A stretch of DNA of 45,320 nt from Lentisphaeria bacterium. GTDB lineage: Bacteria; Verrucomicrobiota; Lentisphaeria; Victivallales; Victivallaceae. Numbering within the stretch: position 1 is the first letter of the stretch; every line of letters starts with the position of its first letter. The stretch covers positions 1 through 45,320 of the forward strand of contig JAFSTC010000041.1 of NCBI GenBank assembly GCA_017450705.1, in the 5' to 3' direction. The position numbers were made by a program, and so were the translations under genes. The notes below the pieces were generated by a model that saw nothing but the letters and a program-made list of their open reading frames with translations, ran no database searches and had not been told where the DNA came from. Below, piece after piece: positions 1 through 8,760 of this stretch.

Positions 1-395
1 AACACGACGCGGGCTTCGCCGGAAGCTGGCTCACCCAGTCTGACGGCACCATGGCCTGGGCGAACTTGGACACCCTTCCGGCGGGCTTCGCCGTCGTGGG
101 ATGCGGCGACTTCGACGGCGACGGCGTCGACGACGTGCTGCTCAAGAAAGGCTCCTACTACGGCGCATGGCTTGTTGAGGCGGGCAGCGTCAAGAGCTGG
201 TTCGGCATCGGCGACCTCGGGGGCGTCACGGTGGAACAGATCGCCGACTTCGACGGCGACGGCAAAGACGATCTGCGGATCCGCACCGCCGCGGGCGATA
301 TCGGTTCCCAACTCGTCCGTGCCGCCGACACCCTCGAATGGCGCTACTACGGTTCCGTCGGAGCCGAGTGGAGCACAAGCCTCGCCGCCATCTGA
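1..395 (+). CDS. C-terminal end of an FG-GAP/VCBS-repeat surface protein (5' truncated)
   Basis: The reading frame is open from the window edge (first full codon at position 3) to a TGA at 393-395, so the true start lies outside. The visible 130 residues contain two Ca-binding-like motifs, DFDGDGVDDVLL and DFDGDGKDDLRI, about 50 residues apart. These are the hallmark of FG-GAP/VCBS beta-propeller repeats found in large secreted or surface proteins. Tryptophan- and glycine-rich strands between the motifs fit that fold. No anchor or sorting signal is visible after the last repeat. The substrate or adhesion partner cannot be told from this fragment. The family call is sound; the function is inferred only as extracellular. 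Confidence 0.75.
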   Translation, partial: HDAGFAGSWLTQSDGTMAWANLDTLPAGFAVVGCGDFDGDGVDDVLLKKGSYYGAWLVEAGSVKSWFGIGDLGGVTVEQIADFDGDGKDDLRIRTAAGDIGSQLVRAADTLEWRYYGSVGAEWSTSLAAI

Positions 396-424
396 GCAAA
401 AGAGTCCGGGGCGACAGGCCGGAT

Positions 425-500
425 AGGCCGAATAAATCTTACAAATCTTGTAGGTCCTATGGGCCGGTCGGGAGGAAGCCCGCCGGCCCTGCCTCATCTC
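425..500. repeat. Intergenic repeat with GC-rich hairpin, copy 1
   Basis: This stretch starts AGGCCGAATAA, continues with loosely periodic TCTTA/TAGGTCCTATGG segments, and ends in a strong hairpin at 461-489 (GGGCCGG and CGGG pairing with CCCG and CCGGCCC). It matches 12081-12165 in order and sequence. Its position directly after a stop codon means the hairpin could also end transcription, although no T-run follows. Confidence 0.7.
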
Positions 501-537
501 CCGTCTCAAATTTGTGTTGAAATTTAGCGATATTCAT

Positions 538-566
538 TTGAAGAATCGGTCGGGAGCGGTTATACT
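538..566 (+). promoter_or_regulatory. Sigma-70-type promoter for the BamE-like lipoprotein gene
   Basis: TTGAAG (538-543) and TATACT (561-566) are separated by exactly 17 bp, 54 bp ahead of the ATG at 620. The same architecture recurs in front of several other genes in this window. Confidence 0.6.
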
Positions 567-619
567 ATGCATGGACAACCGTTGTTTTCGTATTTTTCCT
601 TGGATTTCGGGAGATTTTC

Positions 620-1198
620 ATGATGAAAAGATTTTGGATCATGCTGGCGGCGGCCGCGGTGCTGGCCGGGAGCGGCTGTGTGGAACCTGTGGTTTTCGCC
701 GAGGTGTTCCAGCTGAGGAAGGACCAGAAGATCTATACCGCGTGCAACATCTGGTACACGGATCCGGAGAACATCGACTGCCGGAACATCCAGCAGGGCA
801 GTTTCATCCCGGTGGGAACGGAGATCGAACCGGTCGGCACCGACGAATGGAGCGAGAAGATCACCTTCAAGGCCGCGGGAAAGACTTTTTCCATCCGCTT
901 CGACAACGGCATCCGGCTCTGCTCCATGCGCGATTACATCGAGGAGACCTTCACCACCAGCACCCGGGACGAACTTTTCAAGGACATCCCGGACAAGGCC
1001 CGGATCCGCATCGTCCGCGGCGAGGTCGTGCCCGGCATGGACCGCCGTCAGGTGCTCCTGGCCTTCGGCGCTCCGGCCGCCGTCCGCACGCCCGACAGGA
1101 AGAACGAAACCTGGATCTACTGGGTCTCGGATTCCAAGACCATCCGCCTGGTCTTCCGCGGCGATATCGTCCGCAAGGTCATCGCCGTCGATCTTTAG
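620..1198 (+). CDS. BamE/SmpA-like small lipoprotein
   Basis: A 192-aa protein with a signal peptide: MMKRF, a hydrophobic LAAAAVLAG run, then Cys21 in GSGC, which resembles a lipobox with Gly at -3, so outer-membrane lipidation is likely but not certain. The C-terminal third (residues about 130-192) has the BamE/OmlA pattern: a GEVVPGMDRRQVLLAFGAP segment followed by a YWVSD strand and a closing beta hairpin. BamE is an accessory of the outer-membrane beta-barrel assembly machine; the middle 100 residues do not match anything I recognise, so the role may differ. The start at 620 is preceded by GGGAG. A good promoter lies at 538-566. murF follows 13 bp after the stop and may be co-transcribed. 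Confidence 0.55.
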   Translation: MMKRFWIMLAAAAVLAGSGCVEPVVFAEVFQLRKDQKIYTACNIWYTDPENIDCRNIQQGSFIPVGTEIEPVGTDEWSEKITFKAAGKTFSIRFDNGIRLCSMRDYIEETFTTSTRDELFKDIPDKARIRIVRGEVVPGMDRRQVLLAFGAPAAVRTPDRKNETWIYWVSDSKTIRLVFRGDIVRKVIAVDL

Positions 1199-1211
1199 GG
1201 AGGAGGGCGTC

Positions 1212-2573
1212 ATGAGCTTTTCGGCGGATGAACTGCAGCAGGCCGTCCGCGGCGTCTGGCGCGGCGGCAGGGGCATCGGCGTCTCGGGCGTCTTCACCGA
1301 CACCCGTCTGGACGGGAAAGGAAAAATCTTCTTCGCTCTGGCGGGCGAGCGTTTCGACGCCCATGATTTTCTGGATCGCGCGGTCTCTTCCGGAGCCGCC
1401 GCCCTCTGCGTCCGGAGAAATGCTCAGGTCCCGCCGGATATCCCCGTTCTGGAGGTCGAGGATACCCTCGCCGCCTATCAGGCCCTCGGCGCCTGCAACA
1501 GAAGCCGTCTGCTGCACCTCAAAACGGTGGCCGTGACGGGCAGCGTCGGCAAAACCAGCGTCAAGGAGATGCTCCGGGCGGTCTTCTCCCGCGTCTGCGG
1601 CGCGGAAAGGGTCCTGGCCACCGCGGGCAATACCAACAATCACGTGGGCGTCCCGCAGAATCTGCTCAAACTCACCCCCGAACACCGCTTCGCCGTGCTG
1701 GAGATCGGCATGAGCCATCCGGGGGAGATCCTGCCCCTTGTCTCGCTGGTCAAGCCCGACGCCGCCGTAGTCAACTCCATCGCGCCGTGCCACATCGAGC
1801 ATCTGGGCTCCCTGGAGGGCATCGCCCGGGAGAAGGGCGACATCTTCAAGGGCCTGTCCGCCGCGGGCTGCGCCGTCATTCCGGCGGACCTTCCCCAGAC
1901 CGGGATCCTCGAGCAGGCGGCGGCCCCCCATCGGATGCTGCACTTCGGCCCGGGACCGGACTGCGACGTCCGCGCCTCCAGCCTCGGCAGCCGCATCGAC
2001 GGCGGCACCTTCGAACTTGCGTTCAGGGGGGAGAAAACCTACCGCATCGACTGGCGTCTGCCGGGAAGACATCAGGCGCTGAATGCGGCGGCGGCCGCCG
2101 CCGCCGCGTGGAGTCTGGGCATTTCCCCCGAAGACATCTGCGCCGCCCTTCCCGATACCGTTCTGCCGGGCATGCGGTCCAAGATCACCCGTCTCGGCGA
2201 AACGGTCTTCATCAACGACGCCTACAACGCCAACCCCGCCAGCATGGCGGCGGCGCTGGACTATCTGGAGGAGACCGTCCCGCCGGAACGCCTGATCCTG
2301 CTCCTCGGCGGCATGCTGGAGCTGGGGGAGACCTCCGACGCCATGCACGAACAGCTCCTTTCCTCGGCCCTGAGGAGGTTTCCCGGCGCGCAGATATTCG
2401 CTTTCGGGCCGCCCTTTGCCGGAGCGGCATCCCGTCTCGGCGTCTCCTTTTTCGAGGATCCCGCCGAAGCGGCGGAGATGCTCGCAAGGATCGCCGTTCC
2501 CGGCAAGACCGTCTTCGCCAAGGGCTCCCGGGGGATCGGCATGGAAAAGGTCCTGCCGCCCGAAGCCCGCTGA
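1212..2573 (+). CDS. murF: UDP-N-acetylmuramoyl-tripeptide--D-alanyl-D-alanine ligase
   Basis: MurF adds D-Ala-D-Ala to UDP-MurNAc-tripeptide, the last cytoplasmic step of the peptidoglycan precursor. The 453-aa length is normal for the family. Visible features are the N-terminal substrate domain with SGVFTDTR, the ATP-binding loop GSVGKTS at residues 110-116, GNTNNHVGVP, the conserved LEIGMSHPGEI, and the C-terminal Mur ligase domain with NDAYNANPASM. A GGGAGG ribosome site precedes ATG 1212. murE follows after 30 bp, but the usual order in dcw clusters is murE-murF, so here the order is inverted. Confidence 0.93.
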   Translation: MSFSADELQQAVRGVWRGGRGIGVSGVFTDTRLDGKGKIFFALAGERFDAHDFLDRAVSSGAAALCVRRNAQVPPDIPVLEVEDTLAAYQALGACNRSRLLHLKTVAVTGSVGKTSVKEMLRAVFSRVCGAERVLATAGNTNNHVGVPQNLLKLTPEHRFAVLEIGMSHPGEILPLVSLVKPDAAVVNSIAPCHIEHLGSLEGIAREKGDIFKGLSAAGCAVIPADLPQTGILEQAAAPHRMLHFGPGPDCDVRASSLGSRIDGGTFELAFRGEKTYRIDWRLPGRHQALNAAAAAAAAWSLGISPEDICAALPDTVLPGMRSKITRLGETVFINDAYNANPASMAAALDYLEETVPPERLILLLGGMLELGETSDAMHEQLLSSALRRFPGAQIFAFGPPFAGAASRLGVSFFEDPAEAAEMLARIAVPGKTVFAKGSRGIGMEKVLPPEAR

Positions 2574-2603
2574 ATTCCATGGGGACAGGGAGGTGCGGAT
2601 CCC

Positions 2604-4058
2604 GTGACGTGCGGTGAAATACTCAAGGAGCTTCTCCTCTCCCGGCGGGGGCCGGACATCCCTCTGCCCGACGGCGTGGCGCAGGACTCCCGCAAAGTCG
2701 TTCCCGGGGGCGTGTTCGTCGCCGTTCCGGGAAGCCGGACCGACGGGCACGACTCCATTCCTCAGGCGGAGAAGACCGCGGCCGCCATCGTTCTCGTCCG
2801 GGAGCCCCGGCGGTACGCTCCGGGCGTGACCTATTATTTCGTCAGCGACGCCGGCGCCGCCGCCGCGCTGCTTTTCCGGGCGAAGTACGGATCCCCCGAC
2901 AAGTCGCTCAAACTCCTCGGCGTCACCGGGACCAACGGCAAGACCACCACCGCCTTTCTCATGCGCCGCCTGCTGGGGGAAGAGCGCTGCGGACTGCTTT
3001 CCACCGTGGTCTTCCGCACGGGGAAGGCCGATCTGCCCGCCACCCACACCACCCCCGACGCGGAGACCTTCTTTTCCCTGCTCCGCGAGATGGCGCAAAA
3101 CGGGTTCGACTTCTGCTCGCTTGAGCTCTCCAGCCACGCCCTTGCCCAGCGCCGGACGGCGGGGGCCCGTTTCCGCGCGGCGGTGTTCACCAACCTCACG
3201 GGGGACCATCTGGACTACCACGGCGACATGGAGCACTACTATCAGGCGAAAAAGCGCTTCTTCACCGAACTGCTCTCCCCCGGGGGGATCGCCGTCGTCA
3301 ACACCGGCGACCCTTACGGGGCGCGGCTGGCCGGGGAGCTGGCCGGGCAGCGCCGCGTGGCGACTTTCGGCTCCCCCGATGCCCAATGGCGCATCGAAGA
3401 ACTCCAAAGCGGCCGGGAGGGTCTCTCCTTCGTGCTGAGGTCCCGGGACGCGTCTCTGCCCGTATATTCCAACCTCATCGGGGCCTTCAACGCCTGCAAT
3501 CTGGCCGGAGCGATCCTTGCCGTCATGGATTGCGGCGTCCCCTTTTCGCAGATCGACGACGCCCTGCGCCGGGGCATCACCGTGCCGGGCCGGATGCAGT
3601 TCCTCTCTTCCCCCTCGGGCGCGGGATTCGTGGTGGATTACGCCCACACCGACGACGCTTTGCGCAACGTCATTTCGACGCTCCGGCCCCTGACGCGGAA
3701 CCGGCTCTTCTGCGTCTTCGGCGCGGGCGGCGACAGGGACAGGACCAAGCGTCCCCGCATGGGGCTGGCCGCCTCTTCCGCGGATCACCTCATCGTCACC
3801 AGCGACAATCCGCGCTCGGAGGAGCCGGAAAAAATCATCGGAGACATCGTTTCCGGCATCCCGCAGGGCGCCTCTTTCGAGACCGTTCCGGACCGCCGCG
3901 CGGCCATTTGCCGCGCCTGCGCCCTGGCCGGACCGGGGGATATCGTCCTCGTCGCCGGGAAGGGCCATGAAAACTATCAGGAGATCAAAGGCGTCAGAAA
4001 TCATTTCTCCGACGCCGAAGTGATCTCCAACTGTTTCGAACACAAGGAGTCATTATGA
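2604..4058 (+). CDS. murE: UDP-N-acetylmuramyl-tripeptide synthetase, meso-DAP type
   Basis: MurE attaches the third amino acid to UDP-MurNAc-L-Ala-D-Glu in the cytoplasm. The 484-aa protein starts at GTG 2604, with GGGAGG upstream. It shows the ATP loop GVTGTNGKTTT (about residue 106), the SSHAL and NLTGDHLDYHG motifs of the central domain, and DNPR in the C-terminal domain. DNPR is the known determinant for meso-diaminopimelate rather than lysine, so the organism probably has Gram-negative-type peptidoglycan. The TGA stop overlaps the ATG of the next gene (ATGA), which suggests coupled translation. Confidence 0.93.
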   Translation: MTCGEILKELLLSRRGPDIPLPDGVAQDSRKVVPGGVFVAVPGSRTDGHDSIPQAEKTAAAIVLVREPRRYAPGVTYYFVSDAGAAAALLFRAKYGSPDKSLKLLGVTGTNGKTTTAFLMRRLLGEERCGLLSTVVFRTGKADLPATHTTPDAETFFSLLREMAQNGFDFCSLELSSHALAQRRTAGARFRAAVFTNLTGDHLDYHGDMEHYYQAKKRFFTELLSPGGIAVVNTGDPYGARLAGELAGQRRVATFGSPDAQWRIEELQSGREGLSFVLRSRDASLPVYSNLIGAFNACNLAGAILAVMDCGVPFSQIDDALRRGITVPGRMQFLSSPSGAGFVVDYAHTDDALRNVISTLRPLTRNRLFCVFGAGGDRDRTKRPRMGLAASSADHLIVTSDNPRSEEPEKIIGDIVSGIPQGASFETVPDRRAAICRACALAGPGDIVLVAGKGHENYQEIKGVRNHFSDAEVISNCFEHKESL

Positions 4059-5314
4059 AAAGACTGATCCTCAAAAACGTCGTTTCGAAGGGTTCCCTCA
4101 CGGATATCGCCATCGCCGGCAAGCGGTTCGAAAAGATCGCCCCGGGTCTGGACACCGCCGGCGCGGAAGTCATCGACGGGCAAGGACGTCTCGCCGTCCT
4201 GCCGCCCTTTTACAACACCCACGTCCACGCGGCCATGACCCTGCTGCGGGGCTACGCCGACGACATGGAGCTTTTCACCTGGCTCAACGACTACATCTGG
4301 CCCGCCGAGGCCAAGCTCACCGAAGAGGACATCTACGACGGCTCCCGGCTGGCCATCCTCGAAATGATCCGGAGCGGGACCGTGTTTTTCGCCGACATGT
4401 ACTGGCATCCCCGCCAGACGCAGCGCGCCGCCTGCGAAATGGGCGTGCGCGCCTCCGTCGGCATGCTCTTCATCTGCGGCAGCGACGGGGAGCCCCTTGA
4501 GAAGCTCCGGCTCGACAACGCGGAGATCCTGAAGGATGCCCGTTCATGGCCCGAGGAGACGACCCTCGCGTGCGCGCCCCACGCCATCTACACCGTGAGC
4601 GAAAAAGTCCTGCGCCAGGCGGCGGAGACGGCGGCGGAGCACGATCTTGACATCCACATCCACGTTTCGGAGACCGCCCGGGAGGTGGAGGAGTGTCGGG
4701 CCCGCCACGGCTGCACTCCCGTCGCCTATCTGGAAAAGCTGGGTCTGCTCACCCCCCGGACGCTCCTCGCCCACTGCACGCATTTGACGCCCGGCGACAT
4801 CGAGCTCATCGCGGCCAAAAAAAGCGTCATCGCCCACATGCCAGTCTCCAACATGAAGCTGTGCAGCGGCTCCTTCGATCTCCGTGCCGCGCTGGCCGGG
4901 AACTGCCGCGTCACCATCGGCACCGACGGGTGCTCCAGCAACAACAACCTCTCCATGCCCGAGGAGATGAAGTTCGCCGCCCTCCTCGCCAAGCAGGTCA
5001 CGGGAGATCCCGAAGCCGGCAAGGACAGTCTCATCTTCGATCTCGCCACCCGGTGCGGCGCGGAGGCCTTCGGCATCGACGCGGGCGTCATCGCCGAGGG
5101 AAAGCTCGCCGACGCGATTTTGGTCGATCTCGACAATCCCCTCATGGTGGGCGACTACAACATCACCGCCAACATGGTCTATTCGGCCGACAGCAGCGTC
5201 ATCGACACCGTCATCTGCGCCGGACGCGTCCTCATGCGCCGCAGGGAGATCCCGGGAGAGGCCGAGATCATCGACCGCGCCCGCCGGGTCTGCCGCAGGC
5301 TCGCCGGGGAATAA
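4055..5314 (+). CDS. Amidohydrolase of the SAH/MTA/5'-deoxyadenosine deaminase (TrzA/MtaD) type
   Basis: A 419-aa TIM-barrel metalloenzyme. It has the HxH metal motif in NTHVHAAM, a third ligand in HIHVSE, a fourth His in LLAHCTHL, and the catalytic Asp in IGTDGCSSNNN. The N-terminal and C-terminal strands form the composite beta-sandwich typical of the subtype-III amidohydrolases. The closest recognised group deaminates S-adenosylhomocysteine, methylthioadenosine or 5'-deoxyadenosine. The last product is of interest because radical SAM enzymes release it and two are encoded in this window, but substrate cannot be read from sequence. The start overlaps murE by 4 bp. Confidence 0.8.
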   Translation: MKRLILKNVVSKGSLTDIAIAGKRFEKIAPGLDTAGAEVIDGQGRLAVLPPFYNTHVHAAMTLLRGYADDMELFTWLNDYIWPAEAKLTEEDIYDGSRLAILEMIRSGTVFFADMYWHPRQTQRAACEMGVRASVGMLFICGSDGEPLEKLRLDNAEILKDARSWPEETTLACAPHAIYTVSEKVLRQAAETAAEHDLDIHIHVSETAREVEECRARHGCTPVAYLEKLGLLTPRTLLAHCTHLTPGDIELIAAKKSVIAHMPVSNMKLCSGSFDLRAALAGNCRVTIGTDGCSSNNNLSMPEEMKFAALLAKQVTGDPEAGKDSLIFDLATRCGAEAFGIDAGVIAEGKLADAILVDLDNPLMVGDYNITANMVYSADSSVIDTVICAGRVLMRRREIPGEAEIIDRARRVCRRLAGE

Positions 5315-5320
5315 AACTTT

Positions 5321-5349
5321 TTGCAGTCTCCGCCGAACCGTGCTATATT
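5321..5349 (+). promoter_or_regulatory. Sigma-70-type promoter for the glycosyltransferase operon
   Basis: TTGCAG (5321-5326), 17-bp spacer, TATATT (5344-5349); 38 bp ahead of ATG 5387. A second-rank signal is AAGGA ahead of the start codon. Confidence 0.7.
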
Positions 5350-5386
5350 AATAGACTGCGTATAACATCTTGAACAAGGACGCGAT

Positions 5387-7060
5387 ATGAGCACGCGGAA
5401 ACTGACGATCCTGGCCGTTTTCGCCGCCGCGCTGGTATATTTCGGCGGGCTGTGGCAGCGGCCTCTGCTGTCTCCGGATGAGATCCGTTATGCCGAGATC
5501 CCCCGCGAGATGCTCGTCACCGGCAACTTCGCCGTCCCCACGCTCAACGGTCTCGCCTACTACGAAAAACCGGTCCTCGGCTACTGGCTGACGGCGGCCG
5601 GCATGACGCTCTTCGGGCAGAACCGCTTCGCCGTGCGTTTCCCTTCGGCGCTTTTTTCGCTGCTGACCGCGGGGACGGTCTTCCTCCTCGGCGTCAGGGG
5701 CCGCGACCGCCGGACGGGAACGCTGGCCTGCGCGCTCTTTCTCTCTTCGGGGCTGGTCTTTGCCATCGGCACTTCCGCCGTTCTGGATCCCTTCTTCGCC
5801 TTTTTCGTGACGGCGGGGACCGCCGCGGGGTACTTTTATCACACGGAGAAGATCCGGCGCAAAAGGCTCCTCTGGCTCTTCCTCGCCGGACTTTTCATCG
5901 GATGCGGCATCATGGTCAAGGGTTTGCTTGCGCCGCTCCTGGCCGGTTCGGCCGTCGCCGCCTTTTTTCTGCTGAAAAAGCGATACCGGCAGCTGGCCGC
6001 GGCCGTTCTGCCCGTGCTGGCGGGCATGGCCGTTTCAGCGCTGCCGGGCGCGCTTTTCATGCATCACTCCGCCCCGGACTTCTGGAAGGAATTCATCCTC
6101 ATCGAGCATATCCGCCGGGGCCTCTCCGGAGCGGGGGCGGCGGATGACCGCGCCCAGCCCCCGTGGTTTTATCTCCCGGTCCTGATCGGCGGCGCGATGC
6201 CCGTTCTGGCGCTGCTCCCTTCCGGGATCGCCGCGGTGTGGAAAAAGAAAAAGGCATTTTTCCTCGGAGACGACCTCAACTGCTTCTGTTTCGTGACCGC
6301 GCTGCTGTGGTTTCTCTTCTTCTCCGTCGCCAGGGCGAAACTGGCCACCTATATCCTGCCGTTGTTCCCCTTTCTGGCGGTCCTCGCCGCCTCCGCGCTT
6401 CTCGAAGCGGAAAAGGAGGGGTTTCTTTACATCGCCGACCGCGTTCTCACGGGGTTCTGCACCTTTCTGGCGCCCGCGGCGATCCTCTTTCTCGTCTGGC
6501 ATCTCCTGCCCTCCGTCCCGGGAAAGTGGAAGCTCTATCCCGCCGTCGCGGCCGTGCCGCCCTTCATGACGGTCGTGCTGATGCTCCTCTGGTACAGCAT
6601 GGCGGCCCGCGAAAAAGACGTCTATCCTCAGCGGAAGCTCCTCTATTTCTGCATCGGGACGGCCGTGGCCATGCTGTCGGTCAATCAGCTGATCCCCTTC
6701 AAATTTCTCCGCGACGCCGATCCCGAAAGCTTCATCCGGCGGGCGGTGATGCCCCGTCTCAGGCCCGGCGCGGTCATCCTGGCCGACGGCGGCATGGCCG
6801 CCGCCGCCGCGTGGACGCTGAAACATCCCGTCATCGTCTACATCAAGCCGGGGGAATTCAAAAACGGCCTCGACCGGGCGGGAATCCCCCCCGTGACGCC
6901 GGGAGACCTTGAAAAAATGATCCCAGAAACGAAAAAAAGCGGCCGGCAGATCGTCGTCCTCACCCGCTCGAAAAACCGGCTGAAGGAGATGCCGCCCAAA
7001 AAGACCGTGGTCCGTTCCGGACGCATGGCGGCGGCCTTTTTCGGAGGGACGTCCAGATGA
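5387..7060 (+). CDS. ArnT/PMT-like membrane glycosyltransferase (GT39/GT83 type), copy 1
   Basis: A 557-aa protein with about a dozen hydrophobic segments. The first periplasmic loop carries SPDEIRYAEIPREML and YYEKPVLGYWL, the signature of ArnT-like enzymes that transfer a sugar from a polyprenyl-phosphate carrier to lipid A or a surface glycan; the Asp-Glu pair is the expected metal/catalytic site. A soluble tail of about 100 residues follows the last membrane segment. It overlaps the next gene, a paralogue with the same loop motifs, by ATGA. Whether the product adds aminoarabinose, mannose or something else is not visible. No ArnA/ArnB-type sugar genes lie nearby. Confidence 0.8.
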   Translation: MSTRKLTILAVFAAALVYFGGLWQRPLLSPDEIRYAEIPREMLVTGNFAVPTLNGLAYYEKPVLGYWLTAAGMTLFGQNRFAVRFPSALFSLLTAGTVFLLGVRGRDRRTGTLACALFLSSGLVFAIGTSAVLDPFFAFFVTAGTAAGYFYHTEKIRRKRLLWLFLAGLFIGCGIMVKGLLAPLLAGSAVAAFFLLKKRYRQLAAAVLPVLAGMAVSALPGALFMHHSAPDFWKEFILIEHIRRGLSGAGAADDRAQPPWFYLPVLIGGAMPVLALLPSGIAAVWKKKKAFFLGDDLNCFCFVTALLWFLFFSVARAKLATYILPLFPFLAVLAASALLEAEKEGFLYIADRVLTGFCTFLAPAAILFLVWHLLPSVPGKWKLYPAVAAVPPFMTVVLMLLWYSMAAREKDVYPQRKLLYFCIGTAVAMLSVNQLIPFKFLRDADPESFIRRAVMPRLRPGAVILADGGMAAAAAWTLKHPVIVYIKPGEFKNGLDRAGIPPVTPGDLEKMIPETKKSGRQIVVLTRSKNRLKEMPPKKTVVRSGRMAAAFFGGTSR

Positions 7061-8760
7061 AGAACGCCCTGCTGTTCCTGCTGTTTTTCTCGGCGGTCTA
7101 TCTCCTGCCCCTCGGCCAGCGTCCTCTGGTGACCCCCGACGAATTCAGGTACGCCGAGATCCCCCGCGAGATGCTCTGCTCGGGCAACTTCGCCGTTCCG
7201 CGTCTGATGGGCCGCCCCTATTTCGAAAAACCGGTGCTGGGGTACTGGCTGACCGCGGCGAGTTTCTTCCTCTTCGGTGAAAGTCCCTTCTCCGCGCGTC
7301 TCTCCGCGGCCCTCTCCACCGGGATCACCGCGCTTTTCATCATGCTCTGGGTCTTTTCCGCGCTGTACGACAAAAGACAGGCCCTGCTCGCGGGAGCCAT
7401 GTACCTGGGATGCGCCGTCGTCTGGGTGCTGGGCACCTTCGTCGTGCTGGATCCGCCCATGACCGCCTTCAGCACGGGAGCCATGCTCTGCGCCTTCGGG
7501 TATCTCCAGCGGGAGCGGTCGAGGGTCTCGAAGATCCTTCTGCTCATGCTCTGCGGCGTCTGCTGCGGTCTGGGGTTCATGACCAAGGGTCTCCCCGCGC
7601 TGGTCGCGCCGGCGCTGGGCGCTCTGGGCTTCATCCTCCTCGAAAGGCGCTGGAAAGAGCTGTTCCTCATGCCGTGGATCCCGGCGCTGTTCGCCCTGCT
7701 CGCGGTCCTGCCCTGGGGGATCGCCGTCCACCGGGCCGACCCGGACTTCTGGCGTTACTTCATCGAAGTCGAGCATCTGCAGCGCTTCTCGCAGGAGACT
7801 GACGGCCAGCATCCCCAGCCCTGGTGGTACCTGCTGCCCTTCTTTTTCGGCGGTCTCTTCCCCGCCGCGCTCCTGCTGACCGCGGGGATCGGCGGCATCC
7901 GTATGATCCTGCGCAAGATGGCCGCCGTTCCCCTTTACCGTTTCGCCCTGTGTGCCGCGGTCCTGCCGCTCGTCCTGTTTTCCTGTTCCCGGGGGAAGCT
8001 GCCGACCTACATTTTGCCCTGCATCCCGCCGGCCGCGGTTCTGATGGCCGGATTCGTCGCCCTTTCCCTCAGGGAGAACCGGAAGGGGGAGAAATGCGTC
8101 TGCCTGCTCTTCGACATCGCAGGCTGTATCGCGGCCGCGGGGGGCGTTCTCGCCGTCCTGACCGGGTACGCGGTGAGATTCCGTTTCGTTCCGGCGCCGC
8201 AGGAACTTTCGGCCGTCTCGTCGGCCGTCACCGCCGCCGGAGCCTGTTTCGCGGCCGCGGGGGCACTGCTGCTGCTCTCACGCAAAAAGGCGGTCCGTCC
8301 GAGACTGTGGGTCTTCTCGCTTCTCTTTGCACTTCCCCTCGCCGTCGTGCCCTTTTTCATCGGCGGGCAGGTGAATGAAAGCAAAATGCCCTCCGCCATT
8401 TTCGGCAAGATCAGGCGGTCTTTCGGGATCGTTCCGGAGAAGACCGTCATCGTGACCATCCCGTCGCTCATGCACGCCGCCGCCTGGGAGTTCGGCGTCA
8501 CGGACATCCGTCTGCTGGGCGCCGTCGGCGAAATGGAATACGCCGACCTGCGGGCGAAAAAGGAAAAACGCTCCCCCCTGACCATGAACACGGCGGACTT
8601 CAGAAACTTCATCCGCCGAAAGGACCGGAAAGACGTGCTCTATCTCCACTGGAGCGACCGTTCCTCGATCGAAGTTCCCGGCGTCGCGCCCGCCTTGACC
8701 TTTTCGGACTCCGACATCGCCGCAAAATACTATCCCGCAGGCGCAGGAGGACAAAAATGA
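7057..8760 (+). CDS. ArnT/PMT-like membrane glycosyltransferase, copy 2
   Basis: A 567-aa multi-pass membrane protein with the same N-terminal catalytic loop as its upstream neighbour (TPDEFRYAEIPREML, then YFEKPVLGYWL). It is clearly a tandem duplicate that has diverged, chiefly in the C-terminal half. The start overlaps the previous stop as ATGA, and the stop overlaps the next start the same way, so the three genes form a tight operon behind the promoter at 5321-5349. Two such enzymes side by side suggest two different acceptor sites or two donor sugars, which is inference. Confidence 0.8.
   Translation: MKNALLFLLFFSAVYLLPLGQRPLVTPDEFRYAEIPREMLCSGNFAVPRLMGRPYFEKPVLGYWLTAASFFLFGESPFSARLSAALSTGITALFIMLWVFSALYDKRQALLAGAMYLGCAVVWVLGTFVVLDPPMTAFSTGAMLCAFGYLQRERSRVSKILLLMLCGVCCGLGFMTKGLPALVAPALGALGFILLERRWKELFLMPWIPALFALLAVLPWGIAVHRADPDFWRYFIEVEHLQRFSQETDGQHPQPWWYLLPFFFGGLFPAALLLTAGIGGIRMILRKMAAVPLYRFALCAAVLPLVLFSCSRGKLPTYILPCIPPAAVLMAGFVALSLRENRKGEKCVCLLFDIAGCIAAAGGVLAVLTGYAVRFRFVPAPQELSAVSSAVTAAGACFAAAGALLLLSRKKAVRPRLWVFSLLFALPLAVVPFFIGGQVNESKMPSAIFGKIRRSFGIVPEKTVIVTIPSLMHAAAWEFGVTDIRLLGAVGEMEYADLRAKKEKRSPLTMNTADFRNFIRRKDRKDVLYLHWSDRSSIEVPGVAPALTFSDSDIAAKYYPAGAGGQK

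Noticed and set aside
1179-4043. 954-aa open frame on the minus strand
   Set aside because: It is the antisense shadow of murF and murE; both plus-strand genes have full family motifs, and the minus frame is low-complexity Gly/Arg/Ala-rich.
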